Below, piece by piece: positions 37,008 through 46,400 of a stretch of 64,000 nt of DNA (the stretch's first letter is position 1; every line of letters begins with the position of its first letter). A program made the position numbers and the translations under genes. The DNA is from Ruegeria arenilitoris (GTDB lineage Bacteria; Pseudomonadota; Alphaproteobacteria; Rhodobacterales; Rhodobacteraceae), in NCBI RefSeq assembly GCF_013035315.1, contig NZ_WQHP01000004.1, positions 347,652-411,651 of the forward strand, given 5' to 3'. The notes beneath the pieces are model-generated. The model was not told the origin of the DNA and made no database searches. It worked only from the letters and a program-made list of their open reading frames with translations.

Positions 37008-38240
37008 TCAATGCCCGGTCAAAACCAACGTGTTCACCGGCATCAGGATCAGACGCAGGCGCAGGCCTGCGGCGTGGACCACGCCGATTGTGTCAATCAC
37101 GTGCAGGGCGGCTGCGTGCCAAAAGCCAAGGTCTTCATGTTCAAGCCGTTCATGATTGTCGGTATAGACATTCGCCAGGCAGTTGCTGCCCGGTGGGATG
37201 TCATCAGCCATGCCTTTGTACAGAGGCTCCATGTAAACAAGGATCGAGCCCGGGTTGGTATTGTTCTGAACGTCGCGCAGTTCATCTGTTGGACGGATTT
37301 GGCCCGAGGGGATCACATCCTGCACCTCGACCACCACCATCGGGATGACGGTGAAAGGTTTGGTCATACAGCCCAGCTCTCCGATCATGCCGGGTTTGAT
37401 CACCTGAGCCGCCATTTGGTTGAACGCAGCCTCGAACCTGTTATGGCCCGAACTTGACGGAACCAGAATGCCCGCGGGCCGCAACAGCGGGCTGACGTAG
37501 TCACCCACCTGCAGGCCAAACTGCTCGACCCGCCCGGTCACGCCGGCACTGACAACGGTTTTGTCCAGCTCGGTCAGGGCGGCATCCAGCTGCGCGTTCG
37601 CGCTGGCCAGTTGCGCCGGGATCAGCTCTTCGATCTGTTGTACGACGGCGGCGCGACGGGACTGTGCGGCGGTCAGTTGCGCCTCTCGCTCGGCCACAAG
37701 GTTTTCCAGCCGGTCAATCTCGGCCAAACGCACTGCGCTGGACCCCTCGTCGCGCAGGGTCGTATTCCGTTCCAGATCTTCAAGCGACTGGTCCAGTGCG
37801 GCGCGGGCACCGGCAATGCCGGCCTCGGCCTCGGCCAGATCGGTTTCTGCAACCTTCAGCGAGGCTTGAACCTGTGCAATCTGTGCATGCGCGGCTTCGA
37901 CCTGCGCGGTCTGAGTGAAGTCTTCGATCCTGAAAATCGGCTGACCCGCAACGACCTGCTGGTTGTTGGTCACGTAGACCTCAGAGACACGACCGCCCAG
38001 TTGCGGCAGGATTGTCACGGTTCGAAAATACGATGCCGCCGTTTTACTGGCCGGATGGAAGTAGAACAGCGTGGTGATGACGGTCAGCGCAAGAATGGCG
38101 CAGGTGGTCAGGCCCCAGCGCAACTCATACCACATGGTGAACAGAGTGATCTCGTGGCCGATCCGTTTGCCCTGAACATAGCGCCGGAACAGGTAATCGG
38201 GCAGCACTGTGACCAGTGCGCACATCAGTGTTTCCAGCAT
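37008..38240 (-). CDS. HlyD family membrane fusion protein
   Basis: A 410-aa inner-membrane-anchored adaptor. One transmembrane segment lies near residues 42-62, followed by a biotinyl-lipoyl-like strand region (GGRVSEVYVTNNQQVVAGQPIF), a long coiled coil (about residues 118-235, VEAAHAQIAQVQASLK onward) and a second lipoyl half (VVSAGVTGRVEQFGLQVGDYV). It resembles E. coli YiaV, whose neighbour YiaW is a DUF3302 protein; here the DUF3302 gene is 3 bp upstream but frameshifted. No transporter or outer-membrane gene is adjacent. Confidence 0.88.
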   Translation of the reverse strand: MLETLMCALVTVLPDYLFRRYVQGKRIGHEITLFTMWYELRWGLTTCAILALTVITTLFYFHPASKTAASYFRTVTILPQLGGRVSEVYVTNNQQVVAGQPIFRIEDFTQTAQVEAAHAQIAQVQASLKVAETDLAEAEAGIAGARAALDQSLEDLERNTTLRDEGSSAVRLAEIDRLENLVAEREAQLTAAQSRRAAVVQQIEELIPAQLASANAQLDAALTELDKTVVSAGVTGRVEQFGLQVGDYVSPLLRPAGILVPSSSGHNRFEAAFNQMAAQVIKPGMIGELGCMTKPFTVIPMVVVEVQDVIPSGQIRPTDELRDVQNNTNPGSILVYMEPLYKGMADDIPPGSNCLANVYTDNHERLEHEDLGFWHAAALHVIDTIGVVHAAGLRLRLILMPVNTLVLTGH

Positions 38241-38243
38241 GCC

Positions 38244-38641
38244 TTAGTGCTCCTGCTGCGCGGTGGCTTGCGGTTGAGGCGCAGGCGCTTCGTTGCTTTG
38301 TTTACCCAGTGACCGGATCGCATCGGCAATGGCACGCAGCGGGGTTGCTACATCCGGGAACTGGAACCCGGCCACCAGAATGGCCGCAACCCAAAACAGG
38401 CCGTTATGGGTAAACAGCGCCAAAAGCGCCAGGATCCCGACAAGCTGAAACTGGGGATGGTTGGATTCATGTGCGATCTTTTAGGGATCGAATGCAGGGT
38501 GAAGTACCCGACGCCGATCAGCACGATCACCAGAACTGTGAACACGAACATGAAGGTCAGCAAAAAGTCACTGCCGTCTGCCTGCGTGACGTATGACGGG
38601 ATATGCCCCGTGGCCAATGGGTGTAACTCTGCCGGTGTCAC
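38244..38641 (-). pseudogene. DUF3302 (YiaW-like) gene with a frameshift
   Basis: A GTG start with GGAG upstream opens a frame with a transmembrane segment (FLLTFMFVFTVLVIVLIGVGY) and LHSIPK. The family motif then continues in another frame as IAHESNHPQFQLVGILALLALF and runs to a stop 3 bp before the HlyD gene. The two frames join if one A is added to the A4 run at 38479-38482, which also restores the E. coli YiaW pattern (HDIPYLIAKKRNHP). Either the gene is inactivated, frameshifting occurs, or the run was miscalled. Length after repair is about 132 aa. Confidence 0.75.
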
Positions 38642-38818
38642 GTGTGTCTCCGATTCCGATTTGGCCGCACTAAAAACAGGCTGGGTGCGCAGGATCAAGT
38701 TTACATTACGGAGATTACACCTCTTTCCCAACGGTGTACCGCGTGCGATGGTCCATTTGTGAATGACGGCACATCAGAAAACGACTGCTGTTACGGCAAC
38801 CTCGAGGCGCAGAAAAGA

Positions 38819-39886
38819 GTGATAGATTTCCTTGTCATAGGCGGTGGCATCGCCGGGTTAAGCGCAGGTGCGCGGCTGTCCGAACATGGCCACGTTGTCG
38901 TTCTCGAGGCCGAAGAGGCACTGGGCTACCACACCTCAGGCCGGTCCGCGGCTTTGTTCGAAAAGGGTTATGGCCCGCCTTCCGTCAAGGTGCTGAACGC
39001 CGTAAGCGAAGCCTATTTGGTTTCGAACGGGTATCTCTCCCCGCGTGGTTTGATGTTGATTGGCGGCAAGGACCAGCGCGAGGTGTTTCTGCAGGATCAG
39101 AAAGACCTTCGGCTGCAGGAAATTCCGCTTGAGGATGCGGCGGCAAGAGTTCCGATCCTGAACCCGCAGACGGTCGGGTTTGCGGCCGCAAGCACTGCAG
39201 CCTTCGACATTGATACGGACCGAATGCTGCAGGATTTTGCGCGTGTGATCCGGGGAAATGGCGGTACGGTTTTAACCCGGCAAAAGGTTACCTCCATTGA
39301 AAAATCGGGGCACTGGATCGTGCAGGCCGGAGACAGCTATGAGGCCCGCAATCTGGTGAATGCCGCCGGGGCCTGGGTGGATGAGGTTGCGACAATGGCG
39401 GGAATAGCCACCATCGGCATCGAGCCACGCCGCCGGTCGATGGCCCGCATTCCTGCACCTGCCGGGCATGACCTCACGGGATGGCCCCTGATTTTGGGCG
39501 CGGGCGAAAGCTGGTATGCAAAACCGGATGCCGGGAAACTTTTGGTCTCGCCCTGCGAAGCGGATCCCAGTTTCCCACACGACGCCTATGCCGATGATAT
39601 GGTTCTGGCCGAGGGGCTGGCCCGGTACGAAGCGATGGTGACCCAGCCTGTCACGCGGGTCGAAACAAACTGGGCCGGGCTGCGCAGTTTTGCACCGGAC
39701 GGCACCCTGGTTCTGGGGCCCGACCCCGCCGACTCCAGTTTCATCTGGTCCGCGGCCCAAGGCGGCTATGGGTTTCAAACGGCGCCCGCTGCGTCGCAAT
39801 TAGTGACTGACCTTGTGACCGGGTCTCGATCGGATTTGGACGCCCTCAGTATTGCGGCCCTGAAACCGGAAAGGTTATGCGCATGA
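38819..39886 (+). CDS. FAD-dependent oxidoreductase (DAO family)
   Basis: A 355-aa amino acid oxidase/dehydrogenase-type flavoprotein with the dinucleotide motif VIGGGIAGLSAGARL at the N-terminus, a GYHTSGRSAALFEKGYG substrate region, NAAGAWVDEVA in the middle and the C-terminal GGYGFQTAPA. These resemble D-arginine/glycine oxidase-like members. The start is a GTG just before IDFLVIGGG; longer readings are non-homologous. It overlaps the next gene by ATGA. Substrate unknown. Confidence 0.85.
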   Translation: MIDFLVIGGGIAGLSAGARLSEHGHVVVLEAEEALGYHTSGRSAALFEKGYGPPSVKVLNAVSEAYLVSNGYLSPRGLMLIGGKDQREVFLQDQKDLRLQEIPLEDAAARVPILNPQTVGFAAASTAAFDIDTDRMLQDFARVIRGNGGTVLTRQKVTSIEKSGHWIVQAGDSYEARNLVNAAGAWVDEVATMAGIATIGIEPRRRSMARIPAPAGHDLTGWPLILGAGESWYAKPDAGKLLVSPCEADPSFPHDAYADDMVLAEGLARYEAMVTQPVTRVETNWAGLRSFAPDGTLVLGPDPADSSFIWSAAQGGYGFQTAPAASQLVTDLVTGSRSDLDALSIAALKPERLCA

Positions 39887-40536
39887 CCACTCGTAAGCTT
39901 CCTCCGAATGCAAGTGTTGCCTCAGCAACTGAGGGACAGAAACTGGTTGCCCCGGCGGCCAGCCGAAACGCGGATGCGCTTTGCGATCTGTTGGGTCGTG
40001 TCGCGCCACATAGGGGCCGCGCTCTGGAACTGGCCAGTGGTACGGGTCAGCATGTCGCCGCTTTTGCGCAGCATCTGCCCGATCTGAACTGGCAACCCAG
40101 TGAGATCGCCCCGGACCGCCGCGCCTCGATCGATGCTTATGCAGATGGCATCGGGAACATTGCCCCGGCGGCCGAGCTGAACGCTATCCAATCTGGGTGG
40201 CACGCGGACCACGGGGCCAAAGACCTGATCGTTTTGATCAATCTTTTACACCTGATCAGCTGGCCCGAGGTTGTAACTCTGGTCACCGAGGCCGCCTTGT
40301 CCCTGAACCCAGGTGGCCGCCTTGTGCTGTACGGACCGTTCATGCGTGGCGGCGAACTCACCAGCACCGGAGATCAGAGCTTTCACGCAGCATTGACGCA
40401 GCAAGACCCCGAAATCGGCTACAAAAACGATGCCGATATTCTGGATCTGTTTGCACGTAGCCAGCTATCCTTGGTCGATGTGATTGAGATGCCAGCCAAC
40501 AACCTGGCCTTTGTCGGGGAAAAACCAGCAACCTGA
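39883..40536 (+). CDS. DUF938 family SAM-dependent methyltransferase-like protein
   Basis: A 217-aa class I methyltransferase fold of the DUF938 type: LELASGTGQHVAAFAQHLP (SAM motif I), PSEIAPDRRASIDAY, and LINLLHLISWPE are family signatures. The ATG overlaps the oxidoreductase stop (ATGA); an ATG two codons earlier is also possible. Function not established for the family. Confidence 0.88.
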   Translation: MTTRKLPPNASVASATEGQKLVAPAASRNADALCDLLGRVAPHRGRALELASGTGQHVAAFAQHLPDLNWQPSEIAPDRRASIDAYADGIGNIAPAAELNAIQSGWHADHGAKDLIVLINLLHLISWPEVVTLVTEAALSLNPGGRLVLYGPFMRGGELTSTGDQSFHAALTQQDPEIGYKNDADILDLFARSQLSLVDVIEMPANNLAFVGEKPAT

Positions 40537-40603
40537 TCGAAATCAAAGCCGGTCGATGACTCACCACATATTCCGAATGTGATATGTGTAAAGGAACCTC
40601 AAA

Positions 40604-40939
40604 ATGACCTGGCAAAACAAGCTCTCGGATACGCGTAAGAATCTGCGCAATTTAAACGCGGCCATCCCCGACACCGCCCGTGCCTTTGGGGCACTTGGAA
40701 AGTCGGTCAAGGAAGGTGGCACGCTGGACTACAAAACAAAGGAATTGATCGCTTTGGGCATGTCCATCGCAGCCCGTTGCGAACCCTGCATTACGCTTCA
40801 CACCGAAGCACTGATCAAAGCTGGCGCAAGCCGCGAGGAAGTATCGGATGTTCTGGCCATGGCCATTCAGATGGGCGGCGGTCCGTCGATGATGTACGCA
40901 GCCAAAGCCTTGGAATGTTTTGACGAATTGTCCGCTTAA
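40604..40939 (+). CDS. Carboxymuconolactone decarboxylase family protein
   Basis: A 111-aa all-helical AhpD-like protein. The redox motif CEPC lies in AARCEPCITLHTEALIKAGA (Cys-x-x-Cys followed by His), suggesting peroxidase or disulfide-exchange activity rather than decarboxylation. A shared hairpin terminator lies just after it. Confidence 0.9.
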   Translation: MTWQNKLSDTRKNLRNLNAAIPDTARAFGALGKSVKEGGTLDYKTKELIALGMSIAARCEPCITLHTEALIKAGASREEVSDVLAMAIQMGGGPSMMYAAKALECFDELSA

Positions 40940-40943
40940 CAAC

Positions 40944-40974
40944 AAAGGCCCCGGAGGTGTCCGGGGCCTTTGTT
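40944..40974. terminator. Bidirectional terminator after the CMD gene
   Basis: An 11-bp perfect stem (AAAGGCCCCGG / CCGGGGCCTTT) with a 6-nt loop between two convergent genes. Confidence 0.93.
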
Positions 40975-40977
40975 TGA

Positions 40978-43485
40978 TCAACCGTCCTTGCGGATGGTTT
41001 CGTTCTTGGGATCGTAGGGGCTGTCGCAGGTGACGACCGCATCCCACAGCTTGTCCTGCATTTTGACCTTCAGCTTGGTGCCTTCGACAGCCAGCTCGGG
41101 TTTCACATAGCCCATGCCGATGGATTTCTCGAACGCGACCGAGTAGCCGCCCGAGGTCAGACGACCCACGCGCTCACCTTCCGGCGTATACAGTGCCTCG
41201 CGACCCCACGGATCAGCATCGTCCGGGCCGTCGATCAGCAAGGTGCAGCATTTGACGCGCACGCCTGTCTCTTCCAGCTTGGCCTTGCCATGGAAGTCCT
41301 TGGACAGGTCGACAAAGCGCGGCAGATCGGCCTCAAGCGGGGTCGCGTCGCGGCCCAGTTCGGTACCGAAGGCGCGATAGGATTTCTCCTGACGCAGCCA
41401 GTTCTGGGCGCGCGCACCGACCAGCTTCATACCGTGCTTTTCACCGGCTTTTTCCAGCAGGTCGAACAGGTAGTTCTGCATCTCTACGGGGTGGTGCAGT
41501 TCCCAACCCAGCTCACCGGTATAGGCCACACGGATCGCGTTGACCGGGCACATGCCCAGCTCGATCTGACGTGCCGACAGCCACGGGAAGCGCTTGTTGG
41601 ACAGAGCGGTTTCGGGATCGACGTCGTTGATGACCTCTTTCAGAACGTCACGCGACTTGGGTCCGGCGATGGCGAAGACGCCCCACTGAGTGGTCACGTC
41701 CTGGATCTCGATATAGCCGAACTCCTCCATCTTGTCCTCGGCCGCCTTGCGCAGATAGTCGGCGTCGTACTCGGTCCAGGCACCGGCGGAGACGATATAG
41801 TAGTTGTTCTCGCCATTGCGGACGATGGTGTATTCGGTGCGCGTGGTGCCGTGCGAAGTCAGCGCGTAGGTCAGGTTGATACGACCGACCTTGGGCAGCT
41901 TGTTGCAGGTGAACCAATCCAGGAACTGGGTAGCACCGGGGCCTTTGACGACATGCTTGGTGAAGGCCGATGCGTCGATCAGGCCAACGCCTTCGCGGAT
42001 CGCTTTGGCTTCCTCAACGGCATATTGCCACCAGCCACCGCGGCGGAAGCTGCGGCTTTCCTTGTCAAAGTTGTCGGGCGCGTCCAGCGGGCCGAAGTAG
42101 TTCGGACGTTCCCAACCGTTGACCCAGCCAAACTGAGCGCCACGGGCTTTCTGCCGGTCATAAGCCGGAACGGTGCGCAGTGGACGGCAAGCTTCGCGCT
42201 CTTCATCGGGGTGATGCAGGATGTAGACGTGCTCATAGCACTCTTCGTTCTTGCGCGCCGCGAACTCGGTGGTCATCCAGTTGGACGAGTAACGCTTGGG
42301 GTCCAGCGAGGCCATGTCGATCTCGGCTTCGCCATCGACCATCATCTGAGCCAGGTAATAACCGGTGCCACCTGCAGCGGTGATCCCGAACGAGAAGCCT
42401 TCGGCCAACCACATGTTGCGCAGACCCGGCGCGGGGCCGACCAGCGGGTTGCCGTCAGGCGTGTAGCAGATTGGGCCGTTGAAATCGTCTTTCAGACCGG
42501 ATTCGGCGCAGGACGGCACGCGCTCGGCCATCGCTATGTACTGATCCGCGATCCGGTCAAGATCCAGCGGGAACAGGTCTGCACGGAAGCTGTCCGGCAC
42601 GCCATGTTCGAATTGCGCGGGCGCGCCATGTTCGTAGATGCCAAGAATCCAGCCACCGCGTTCCTCTCGCGCGTAGGATTCATTGTCGGCGTCACGGACG
42701 ACGGGGTGCTCGGGGTTGCCCGCTTCACGCCATTTGACCAGCTCTGGGTCCTTGTCCATGACGATGAAGGTATGCTCGACCGGGATCGCAGGCATTTTAA
42801 TGCCCAGCATCTTGGCGGTTCGCTGCGCGTGGTTGCCCGATGCGGTCACAACATGCTCAGCCGTGATGACTACCTGCTCATCTGAAGGAACGAGGTTGCC
42901 GCCCTTCTCGACCATCTTGGTGCAGGTGACTTCCCAGTGGGTACCGGTCCAGTGGAAGGCATCGGCCTGCATTTTACGCACAATGTCAACGCCACGCTGA
43001 CGGGCGCCCTTGGCCATCGCCTGCGTTACGTCAGCGGGGTTAATATAGCCGTCCTCGGTGTGGTAGATCGCACCCTTCAGGTCCGAGGTTTCGATCAGAG
43101 GCCAGCGCTCTTTAATCTGGTCCGGTGTCAGCCATTCGTAGGCTACATCACAGGTCTCGGCGGTGGACGCATAGAGCATGTATTCGTCCATACGCTCCTG
43201 CGTCTGCGCCATGCGCAGGTTGCCAACCACAGCAAATCCAGCGTTGAGGCCGGTTTCCTCTTCAAGGGTCTTGTAGAAGTCGACCGAGTACTTGTGGATA
43301 TGCGTTGTCGCGTAAGACATGTTGAACAGGGGCAAAAGACCGGCTGCATGCCAGGTTGACCCCGAGGTCAACTCGTCCCGTTCGATCAGCATCACATCAT
43401 CCCAGCCCGCCTTGGCGAGGTGATATGCAATCGAAGTACCGACGGCACCACCGCCGACGACCAGTGCTTTGACTTGGGTTTTCAT
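40978..43485 (-). CDS. GcvT-fused FAD amine dehydrogenase (dimethylglycine/sarcosine dehydrogenase-like)
   Basis: An 835-aa fusion. The N-terminal DAO-type FAD domain has VVGGGAVGTSIAYHLAKAG and GSTWHAAGL, whose His is the usual site of covalent FAD attachment. A middle FAO_M domain follows, then a C-terminal aminomethyltransferase (GcvT) part (residues about 430-835, with VGLIDASAFTKHVVKGPGA) that passes formaldehyde-level carbon to tetrahydrofolate. Likely acts on dimethylglycine, sarcosine or a related N-methyl compound. The start ATG follows GGGAGACG; 22 upstream codons are rejected. Roseobacters usually carry several paralogues, so the substrate is open. Confidence 0.9.
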   Translation of the reverse strand: MKTQVKALVVGGGAVGTSIAYHLAKAGWDDVMLIERDELTSGSTWHAAGLLPLFNMSYATTHIHKYSVDFYKTLEEETGLNAGFAVVGNLRMAQTQERMDEYMLYASTAETCDVAYEWLTPDQIKERWPLIETSDLKGAIYHTEDGYINPADVTQAMAKGARQRGVDIVRKMQADAFHWTGTHWEVTCTKMVEKGGNLVPSDEQVVITAEHVVTASGNHAQRTAKMLGIKMPAIPVEHTFIVMDKDPELVKWREAGNPEHPVVRDADNESYAREERGGWILGIYEHGAPAQFEHGVPDSFRADLFPLDLDRIADQYIAMAERVPSCAESGLKDDFNGPICYTPDGNPLVGPAPGLRNMWLAEGFSFGITAAGGTGYYLAQMMVDGEAEIDMASLDPKRYSSNWMTTEFAARKNEECYEHVYILHHPDEEREACRPLRTVPAYDRQKARGAQFGWVNGWERPNYFGPLDAPDNFDKESRSFRRGGWWQYAVEEAKAIREGVGLIDASAFTKHVVKGPGATQFLDWFTCNKLPKVGRINLTYALTSHGTTRTEYTIVRNGENNYYIVSAGAWTEYDADYLRKAAEDKMEEFGYIEIQDVTTQWGVFAIAGPKSRDVLKEVINDVDPETALSNKRFPWLSARQIELGMCPVNAIRVAYTGELGWELHHPVEMQNYLFDLLEKAGEKHGMKLVGARAQNWLRQEKSYRAFGTELGRDATPLEADLPRFVDLSKDFHGKAKLEETGVRVKCCTLLIDGPDDADPWGREALYTPEGERVGRLTSGGYSVAFEKSIGMGYVKPELAVEGTKLKVKMQDKLWDAVVTCDSPYDPKNETIRKDG

Positions 43486-43572
43486 AACCGGGCGTCTCCC
43501 CTTGAATTCAGTTGACACCATATGGCGCATTTCAGGGGATCGGCGCGACATTCATCCGACCAGTGATATAAA

Positions 43573-43608
43573 AAAAACGACCCGCCCATGGCGCGGATCG
43601 TCGTTTTT
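43573..43608 (-). terminator. Terminator of the gene at 43622
   Basis: Minus-strand stem with outer arms AAAAACGAC / GTCGTTTTT, an inner CCGC/GGCG (partly bulged) extension, and a run of T (from the A-run at 43570-43577) after it. Confidence 0.8.
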
Positions 43609-43621
43609 GGTGTGAATGTTC

Positions 43622-44869
43622 TTAGTTGCCTCCGACCGAACACCGTTTGCTGCTGCCCAAAGAGGCACAGGATGAAGCACCCAACCCGCCCTTGGAGACT
43701 TTGACTTCGCGTGGCGCTGCAGGTCGCGACGCGGCCTCCTCGGCGCCGACCGCGACCTGCGACGCTTTGCCGATCAACCCCTTCAGGAAGCCACCGATGC
43801 CGCCTGCGCTTACCATTTGGGGGGCCTTTTCGTTCAATGCAGATGTCAGCAGCAGGTTCTGAGTGCGCATGTAGGCCAGTTGCGACAGCTCTTGGTTTTC
43901 GAACACCTCACCGTTGGTGATGTCCAGAACGCCTTCGGCATTGAACCCTGAGCTGGTCAGCGTATTCGCCAGAACTGAAACGGCATCCAGATTATTCAAC
44001 TTTTCCTGCCCCAATTTCAGCTGGGCGGCCTGCATCGTTTCGTAAAGGTTGTGCATTTGATCTGCGATGTCCGGCTGTTTGGCCAGCGGAACTTCGATCC
44101 CGTTGCCAACCACCAAAGCCGGATGCGGCAAAAGCTGGTTCAAACCAGCATAATCGACCAGCCCGAGCACCTCACGAATGGTAGCATCGCTGGCGTTGGT
44201 GTGAAGGCGGATGACCACCTCTTGGTCAAAGCCGATGCGGCCCGTGAACGCACGAAACTCGGGTTTGTCGCCGCCATCCAGCAGATGTCCCACTGTCTCC
44301 ATGAAGGCCACACCGTCAATCACGGCAAAGCCTTGTTGGACTTGCATTCCGTTCAGAAACGCATCCTGTGCACTCAGCGCGAGCCCCGCAAGCGTGTTCC
44401 TTGCGGCCTGCGGCTTGAGCGTGATGTCCAGCCAGACAAGCTCATCATCTTTTGCGTAAACGGTGCCCGTTTCGTCCAGCATTCGCAGAACACCCTCTTT
44501 TCCGGCCGTATTGAGCAGCGCCAGCTCAGCCGGGTCGCTGATCGAGCTAACAAGAGGCGTAGGCCCAAAAGTGGAAAGAACCTTCGACACGGCAGCGTTG
44601 TCGGTCTCGGTCAGTGCGAGACGCACCCAATCGGTGGGAGGCTCGGGCAGATAGGATTTGGCCCCTGCATCCCACTTCTCTTGCCGTTCCCGCGCAACAT
44701 TCTTGATCTCGCGTTCCTTTTGCCCCCGATCGAAACGTGCCGAGACAGTATCAAAATACCCACTCAGCGACAGCGTTTTGTCCGTTTTCTTGTCCTGCTG
44801 ATAGTAGTCGAGGCCAGCGATAACCAGCCCGACAATCAAGACAAAACCAATGAACCTGAGTGCGTCCAT
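43622..44869 (-). CDS. Membrane-anchored protein of unknown function
   Basis: A 415-aa protein with one N-terminal transmembrane segment (MDALRFIGFVLIVGLVIAGLDYY region) and a large periplasmic part. It contains a helical stretch (residues 35-65) and mixed strand/helix regions, and ends in a Ser/Cys segment (SSCASLGSSKRCSVGGN) with two cysteines near the C-terminus. The ATG is preferred to a TTG seven codons upstream. Genes like this appear in Rhodobacterales next to amine dehydrogenase genes, but I do not recognise a named family. Confidence 0.65.
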   Translation of the reverse strand: MDALRFIGFVLIVGLVIAGLDYYQQDKKTDKTLSLSGYFDTVSARFDRGQKEREIKNVARERQEKWDAGAKSYLPEPPTDWVRLALTETDNAAVSKVLSTFGPTPLVSSISDPAELALLNTAGKEGVLRMLDETGTVYAKDDELVWLDITLKPQAARNTLAGLALSAQDAFLNGMQVQQGFAVIDGVAFMETVGHLLDGGDKPEFRAFTGRIGFDQEVVIRLHTNASDATIREVLGLVDYAGLNQLLPHPALVVGNGIEVPLAKQPDIADQMHNLYETMQAAQLKLGQEKLNNLDAVSVLANTLTSSGFNAEGVLDITNGEVFENQELSQLAYMRTQNLLLTSALNEKAPQMVSAGGIGGFLKGLIGKASQVAVGAEEAASRPAAPREVKVSKGGLGASSCASLGSSKRCSVGGN

Positions 44870-44968
44870 TTTGACCCCGAAATCAATCAATGCATTTTGT
44901 GCGAGTGATACCGGTGGAATTGGGCGCAGTTGTGGCTTTGAGACGGAATTCCCGAGAATGCAGCGAGA

Positions 44969-46375
44969 CTAGGCGTTCGGTAGAATCTTGCCTGGGTTCA
45001 TGATGTTGTCCGGGTCCAACGCCCTTTTGATAGCTGCCATATAAGTAACCGCTGGCCCAAGCTCCTTGGACAGGTAAGGCCGCTTACCTTGCCCGATTCC
45101 ATGCTCGCCTGTGCAGGTCCCTTCCATTGAGATCGCAAGATCGTTCAGCCATCCGACAAACGCGTCGGCTTTGACGACTTCATCGGCGTTTTCCATGTCG
45201 ATCAGAAGCAGGCTATGGAAGTTGCCATCCCCGACATGCCCGACCATCGGAGCCATCAATTCAAGCTCGCGGGCCTTGTCTTGCGTTGCCGTCACGCACT
45301 CCGCCAGACGAGAGATCGGGACACAGACATCCGTCGAAATCCCCCGCGCGCCTGGACGCAGCTGCAGGCATGCCCAGTACATGTCGTGACGCGCCTGCCA
45401 AAGCTTGTTGCGTTCTTCGGTTGTTGAGGTCGCCGCGAAATCGCTGCCGCCGAACTCTTCGGCGATCTGCCCAAAGGTCTCGGCCTGCTCGACCGCGCCA
45501 CTCTCGGACCCATGAAACTCGAGCAGCAGCAGCGGCGTTTCCGGCAGGCTTAGCCCGGAATAGGCGTTGGCGGCCTTGACAGACATCTCGTCCAGCAGCT
45601 CGATCCGAGCCACCGGGACGCCATACTGGATCGTCATCATGACCGCCTGACAGGCCCCATCCACCGTGGGAAAGGAACAGCGGGCCGAGGTGATCGCCTC
45701 GGGGATACCCTGAAGGCGCAGAGTGAGTTCAGTGATTATGCCCAACGTCCCTTCGGCCCCGATCAGTAAACGAGTCAGGTCATACCCGGCCGAGGATTTC
45801 TTGGCCCGCTGTCCGGTTCGGATGATCTGTCCGTCGGGCATCACGGCCTCAAGGCTAAGGATATTGTCCTTCATCGTACCGTAGCGGACTGCATTTGTGC
45901 CAGACGCCCGTGTCGCCGCCATCCCCCCCAATGAGGCATTCGCACCCGGATCAATCGGAAAGAACAGGCCCTGATCGCGCAAATGCGTATTTAGGTCTTC
46001 GCGCGTCACACCGGGCTGCACGACACAGTCCAAATCACCGGGGTTCACGGCCAGAACTTTGGCCATCTGGGACAAGTCGACCGAGATACCGCCCGCAGGA
46101 GCGTTGACGTGCCCCTCAAGCGACGTACCCGTGCCGAAGGCAATCACCGGCACTTTATGCGCCGCGCAGGTTTTCACGATTTCGGACACTTCGTCTGTCG
46201 ATTTCGGAAAGACCACCGCATCAGGGGACTGGTTTTCAATCCAGGTCGTCGTATGGCCGTGCTGTTCCCGGATGGCCTGCCCGGTCTGCAGCCGGTCACC
46301 GAATTGTTGTTTCAGGATGCCGACAGCCGCCGCAATCCCATCTTCGTTTCGCGGCAAAGCGACGGCCTGCACCAT
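44969..46375 (-). CDS. FAD-linked 2-hydroxyacid dehydrogenase (GlcD / D-lactate dehydrogenase type)
   Basis: A 468-aa VAO-fold flavoprotein. The FAD-binding PP-loop region reads FGTGTSLEGHVNAPAGGISVDLS, and VQPGVTREDLN and LFFPIDPGANASLGGMAATRASG follow. The C-terminal FAD-linked oxidase domain ends with TCTGEHGIGQGKRPYL, which includes the Glu-His pair of glycolate/D-lactate oxidases. The start ATG follows GGGAGAAAA. It transfers electrons from a 2-hydroxyacid, probably to quinone or cytochrome. It is 25 bp behind ggt and likely cotranscribed. Confidence 0.9.
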   Translation of the reverse strand: MVQAVALPRNEDGIAAAVGILKQQFGDRLQTGQAIREQHGHTTTWIENQSPDAVVFPKSTDEVSEIVKTCAAHKVPVIAFGTGTSLEGHVNAPAGGISVDLSQMAKVLAVNPGDLDCVVQPGVTREDLNTHLRDQGLFFPIDPGANASLGGMAATRASGTNAVRYGTMKDNILSLEAVMPDGQIIRTGQRAKKSSAGYDLTRLLIGAEGTLGIITELTLRLQGIPEAITSARCSFPTVDGACQAVMMTIQYGVPVARIELLDEMSVKAANAYSGLSLPETPLLLLEFHGSESGAVEQAETFGQIAEEFGGSDFAATSTTEERNKLWQARHDMYWACLQLRPGARGISTDVCVPISRLAECVTATQDKARELELMAPMVGHVGDGNFHSLLLIDMENADEVVKADAFVGWLNDLAISMEGTCTGEHGIGQGKRPYLSKELGPAVTYMAAIKRALDPDNIMNPGKILPNA

Positions 46376-46400
46376 GTTTTTCTCCCTTGTTGACGCTGGC

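Noticed and set aside
41290..42885. Long plus-strand frame (531 codons) opposite the GcvT-fused dehydrogenase
   Set aside because: Antisense shadow of a high-GC gene with full family motifs; no ribosome site or domain.
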